From NCBI GenBank assembly GCA_023260815.1, contig JALQUE010000185.1, positions 1-8,015 of the forward strand: a stretch of 8,015 nt of DNA. The letters run 5' to 3'. The notes beneath the pieces were generated by a model. That model saw nothing but the letters and a program-made list of their open reading frames with translations, did not search any database and was not told the origin of the DNA. The DNA comes from Roseovarius sp. (GTDB lineage Bacteria > Pseudomonadota > Alphaproteobacteria > Rhodobacterales > Rhodobacteraceae). The translations under genes and the position numbers were made by a program. Below are positions 6,015 to 8,015 of the stretch, piece after piece. The stretch's first letter is position 1. The number at the start of each line of letters is the position of its first letter.

Positions 6015-7172
6015 TCAGTCGACCAGCAAGTCCCGCAAAATGGCGTTCAACACGGGCCGCCCTTGCTCTGTGACCCATAGGCGCTGCGCATCGCTTTGAA
6101 TCATCCCCAGATCACGCAGTTCTGACAGCTTTTCAGCTGACAATGGCGCGCCGGCCAAGCTTTCATAGCGCACAACATCTATCCCATTCCGAACACGCAG
6201 CCCCATCATGAGGTATTCTGCTGCCTGATCCTCGGGATCAATCGCCTCATGCAATTTCTCGGCTTGCCCGGCATCCACCGCCGCCAGCCAGCGATCCGGG
6301 TTTGACCAGGCCTCCGTCGCAAAACGCTGACCATTCAGCGTCACCCGGCCATGCGCCCCCGGTCCGATACCCACATAATCGCCATAGCGCCAATAAATCA
6401 GGTTATGCCGCGATTCCGCACCCGGTTTGGCATGATTCGACACCTCATAAGCGCTCATGCCCACACTGGCGCAAATCTCCTGGGTTGCCTCGTACATGTC
6501 CGCCGCCGCATCATCCTGTGGCAGGCCCTTCAGCCCCCCGCGCGCATAACGATCGGCAAAGGCCGTGCCCTGCTCGATCGTCAATTGATACAGCGATAGA
6601 TGATCAACCGCCATCTCCAGCGCCTCGCGCAATTCGGATCGCCATGATGCCACCGTCTGATCCTGCCGCGCATATATCAGGTCAAAACTGACACGATCAA
6701 AGTTTTTCCTTGCGATATCATAGGCTTGCCGCGCTTCGGCGACGGTGTGTATCCGGCCCAGGCGCCGTAGATCGGCGTCATTCAGGGCTTGGATGCCCAT
6801 CGACACCCGCGAAACACCCGCCTCGGCATAGCCCCGAAACCGTCCCGCTTCGACCGATCCGGGGTTTGCCTCCAGCGTTACCTCCAGATCGTTTGCCTGC
6901 GGCCAGCTTTGCCGCACGCGCTCCAGAATGGCGGCAACCACCTCGGGATCCATCAGGCTTGGTGTTCCGCCCCCAAAGAAAACCGCGTTCAAAACCCGCC
7001 CCGGAAGCATCCGCGCATAGCGGTCAATCTCGTGCAAATAGGCTCTCAGCCAGCGGGATTGATCAATGTCCCGGCTCACATGGCTGTTGAAGTCGCAATA
7101 CGGGCACTTGGCCTCGCAAAACGGCCAATGAAGGTAAAGGCCAAAGCCCCCCTGTTGCCAATCCTCAGCCAA
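6015..7172 (-). CDS. hemW: Radical SAM heme chaperone HemW (HemN-like)
   Basis: HemW is a radical-SAM family protein that binds heme and is thought to deliver it to membrane-bound enzymes; it was long annotated as an oxygen-independent coproporphyrinogen oxidase. The 385-residue product (E. coli HemW about 378) has the iron-sulfur motif C19-x3-C23-x2-C26 in PFCEAKCPYCDF. Residue 28 is Phe, so it lacks the fourth cysteine of the CxxxCxxCxC motif of true HemN. GGGTPS (67-72), LEANPGSVE, RVSMGIQAL, SFDLIYARQDQT and YEVSNHAKPG follow in the expected order. The start is TTG at 7172: an in-frame TGA (7182-7184) lies just upstream, GAAGG (minus strand, 7179-7183) sits 6 nt before it, and the N-terminus matches relatives. 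It overlaps the rdgB stop by 8 nt (TTGGCTGA) and is the last gene of the rph-rdgB-hemW operon. Confidence 0.94.
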   Translation of the reverse strand: MAEDWQQGGFGLYLHWPFCEAKCPYCDFNSHVSRDIDQSRWLRAYLHEIDRYARMLPGRVLNAVFFGGGTPSLMDPEVVAAILERVRQSWPQANDLEVTLEANPGSVEAGRFRGYAEAGVSRVSMGIQALNDADLRRLGRIHTVAEARQAYDIARKNFDRVSFDLIYARQDQTVASWRSELREALEMAVDHLSLYQLTIEQGTAFADRYARGGLKGLPQDDAAADMYEATQEICASVGMSAYEVSNHAKPGAESRHNLIYWRYGDYVGIGPGAHGRVTLNGQRFATEAWSNPDRWLAAVDAGQAEKLHEAIDPEDQAAEYLMMGLRVRNGIDVVRYESLAGAPLSAEKLSELRDLGMIQSDAQRLWVTEQGRPVLNAILRDLLVD

Positions 7173-7773
7173 AACAGCCCTTCACCAGCTTGGCAAAGGC
7201 GTCGGCGCGGTGACTGATCCGGTTCTTTCCCCAGCGATCCATCTCGCCAAAGGTCTGCTCATAGCCGTCCGGCTGAAAAATCGGGTCGTACCCATGCCCT
7301 TCATGCCCCCGCATTGGCCAGATAATCCGCCCCTCGACGGTGCCAGGGAACACTTCATCATGGCCATCTGGCCATGCCAGAACCAAGGTGCAGCAAAACC
7401 GCGCGGTCCAGGGTTGTGGCAGGCCGGTTTCCACCAGCCTGTCATGCGTCTTGCCCATGGCCATGATGAAATCACGACCCGTCTCTGTTTCGGCCCAATT
7501 TGCCGTAAACACACCCGGCGCCCCATCCAGTGCATCCACCTCGATCCCTGAATCGTCCGACAGCGCCGGCAGGCCCGTGGCCTGTGCAGCCGCATGCGCC
7601 TTGATCCGCGCATTGCCCACGAAACTGGTTTCGGTTTCCTCAGGCTCGATCAAGCCCTTTTCCGCGGCACCGACAACGGCCACGCCGAATGGCTCCAGCA
7701 AGCTGGCGATTTCCTCCAGCTTGCCGGAATTATGGGTCGCAACCAGCAGGGTATCGCCGGTGAATTTACGCAT
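7165..7773 (-). CDS. rdgB: XTP/dITP (non-canonical purine NTP) pyrophosphatase, RdgB/HAM1 family
   Basis: This enzyme hydrolyses deaminated purine nucleoside triphosphates (dITP, XTP, ITP) to the monophosphate and pyrophosphate, keeping them out of nucleic acids. The product is 202 residues, the usual size (E. coli 197). The substrate-binding THNSGKLEEI is at 13-22, the family pattern ETSFVGNARIKA is at 48-59, and the metal/catalytic SDDSGIEVDALDGAPGV is at 72-88. GYDPIF and the C-terminal NRISHRADAF complete the active site. The ATG at 7773 has AAGG 9 nt upstream (minus strand, 7783-7786) and overlaps the rph stop by 8 nt (ATGCGTAA). Its own stop overlaps the hemW TTG start by 8 nt. The rph-rdgB pairing is common in bacteria. 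I see nothing abnormal. Confidence 0.95.
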   Translation of the reverse strand: MRKFTGDTLLVATHNSGKLEEIASLLEPFGVAVVGAAEKGLIEPEETETSFVGNARIKAHAAAQATGLPALSDDSGIEVDALDGAPGVFTANWAETETGRDFIMAMGKTHDRLVETGLPQPWTARFCCTLVLAWPDGHDEVFPGTVEGRIIWPMRGHEGHGYDPIFQPDGYEQTFGEMDRWGKNRISHRADAFAKLVKGCFG

Positions 7774-8014
7774 TCACCGCCGCCTTTTGCGCCGCAACCA
7801 GCTCGGTCACGCCTTTTTCCGCCAGATCCATCAGCTGGTTCATCTGCTCACGGCTATAGGTCGATCCCTCGGCGCTCATCTGCACCTCGATCAGTCGGCC
7901 GTCGCCGCGCAGCACGAAGTTGCCGTCGACACCCGCCTCGGAGTCCTCGGGGTAGTCGAGGTCGAGTACGGGCTGCCCGGCGTAGATGCCACAACTGACC
8001 GCCGCCACTTCAGA
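7766..8014 (-). CDS. rph: Ribonuclease PH, C-terminal part (5' end outside window)
   Basis: RNase PH is a phosphorolytic 3'-to-5' exoribonuclease that trims tRNA precursors and other RNA 3' ends as a ring-shaped hexamer. The frame enters from the right edge and supplies the last 82 residues of a protein normally near 240. It includes the conserved DLDYPEDSEAGVDGNFV segment with its acidic metal-binding residues, then GRLIEVQMSAEGSTYSREQM, and ends ELVAAQKAAVNA as in family members. The GTG at 8006-8008 is an internal valine codon, not the start. The stop overlaps the rdgB ATG by 8 nt, consistent with coupled translation. Confidence 0.94.
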   Translation of the reverse strand, partial: SEVAAVSCGIYAGQPVLDLDYPEDSEAGVDGNFVLRGDGRLIEVQMSAEGSTYSREQMNQLMDLAEKGVTELVAAQKAAVNA

Positions 8015-8015
8015 C

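Noticed and set aside
6015..7172. Annotation as oxygen-independent coproporphyrinogen III oxidase (HemN)
   Set aside because: The cluster is CxxxCxxC followed by D-F, lacking the fourth Cys of HemN, and the length and PYCDFNSH context fit HemW.
6302..7217. Several plus-strand open frames opposite hemW
   Set aside because: They are rich in Pro, Arg and His with no recognisable domain, and the minus-strand hemW reading is complete with all family motifs.
7621..7632. Inverted repeat GAAAC-TG-GTTTC in rdgB, resembling parS arms
   Set aside because: The arms are in the opposite order to parS and the CACGTG core is absent; a 5-bp arm repeat is common by chance.
1..8015. A hidden novel system, mobile element, RNA gene or CRISPR array
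   Set aside because: Every stretch is covered by recognised housekeeping genes with gaps of at most 25 nt, and no repeats, integrase, tRNA-like folds or unassigned genes are visible.

Overview
The window is a compact stretch of a chromosome, about 8 kb and GC-rich, with no gene-free stretch longer than 25 bases. Gene order, protein sequences and two perfect copies of the chromosomal parS site point to an alphaproteobacterium. The N-terminus of MnmG and the RsmG segment NVSRET are typical of Rhodobacteraceae (Roseobacter/Rhodobacter relatives). The order rho-mnmE-mnmG-rsmG-parA-parB is the usual origin-proximal cluster of these bacteria. The family assignment is inferred from recalled relatives, not from a search.

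Left arm, plus strand: the 3' part of rho (termination factor, cut by the window edge); mnmE and mnmG, the two subunits of the enzyme that modifies the wobble uridine of certain tRNAs; rsmG, the 16S rRNA m7G methyltransferase; then parA and parB, the chromosome segregation ATPase and its CTP-dependent DNA-clamp partner. The spacings are 25 nt, 3 nt, a 4-nt overlap, an 8-nt overlap and 15 nt, so mnmE to parB reads as one operon and rho may be part of it. Two 16-bp parS sites (TGTTTCACGTGAAACA), the loading sites of ParB, lie inside the first codons of mnmG and of rsmG.

Right arm, minus strand: the 3' end of rph (RNase PH, cut by the window edge), rdgB (house-cleaning nucleoside triphosphate pyrophosphatase) and hemW (radical-SAM heme chaperone). 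These overlap by 8 nt at each junction and form a second operon running toward the first. The two arms meet tail to tail, with 6 nt between the parB and hemW stops and no clear terminator hairpin.

All genes look intact apart from the two cut by the window edges. I found no mobile elements, RNA genes, CRISPR arrays, defence genes or signs of transfer. The most notable signals are the parS sites embedded in coding sequence in two different reading frames, with one covering the translation start of mnmG. Lesser ones are an apparently degenerate guanine-specificity motif in MnmE, a third unexplained 16-bp perfect palindrome in mnmE, and three repeated 8-nt start/stop overlaps. I do not see a new multi-gene system here.
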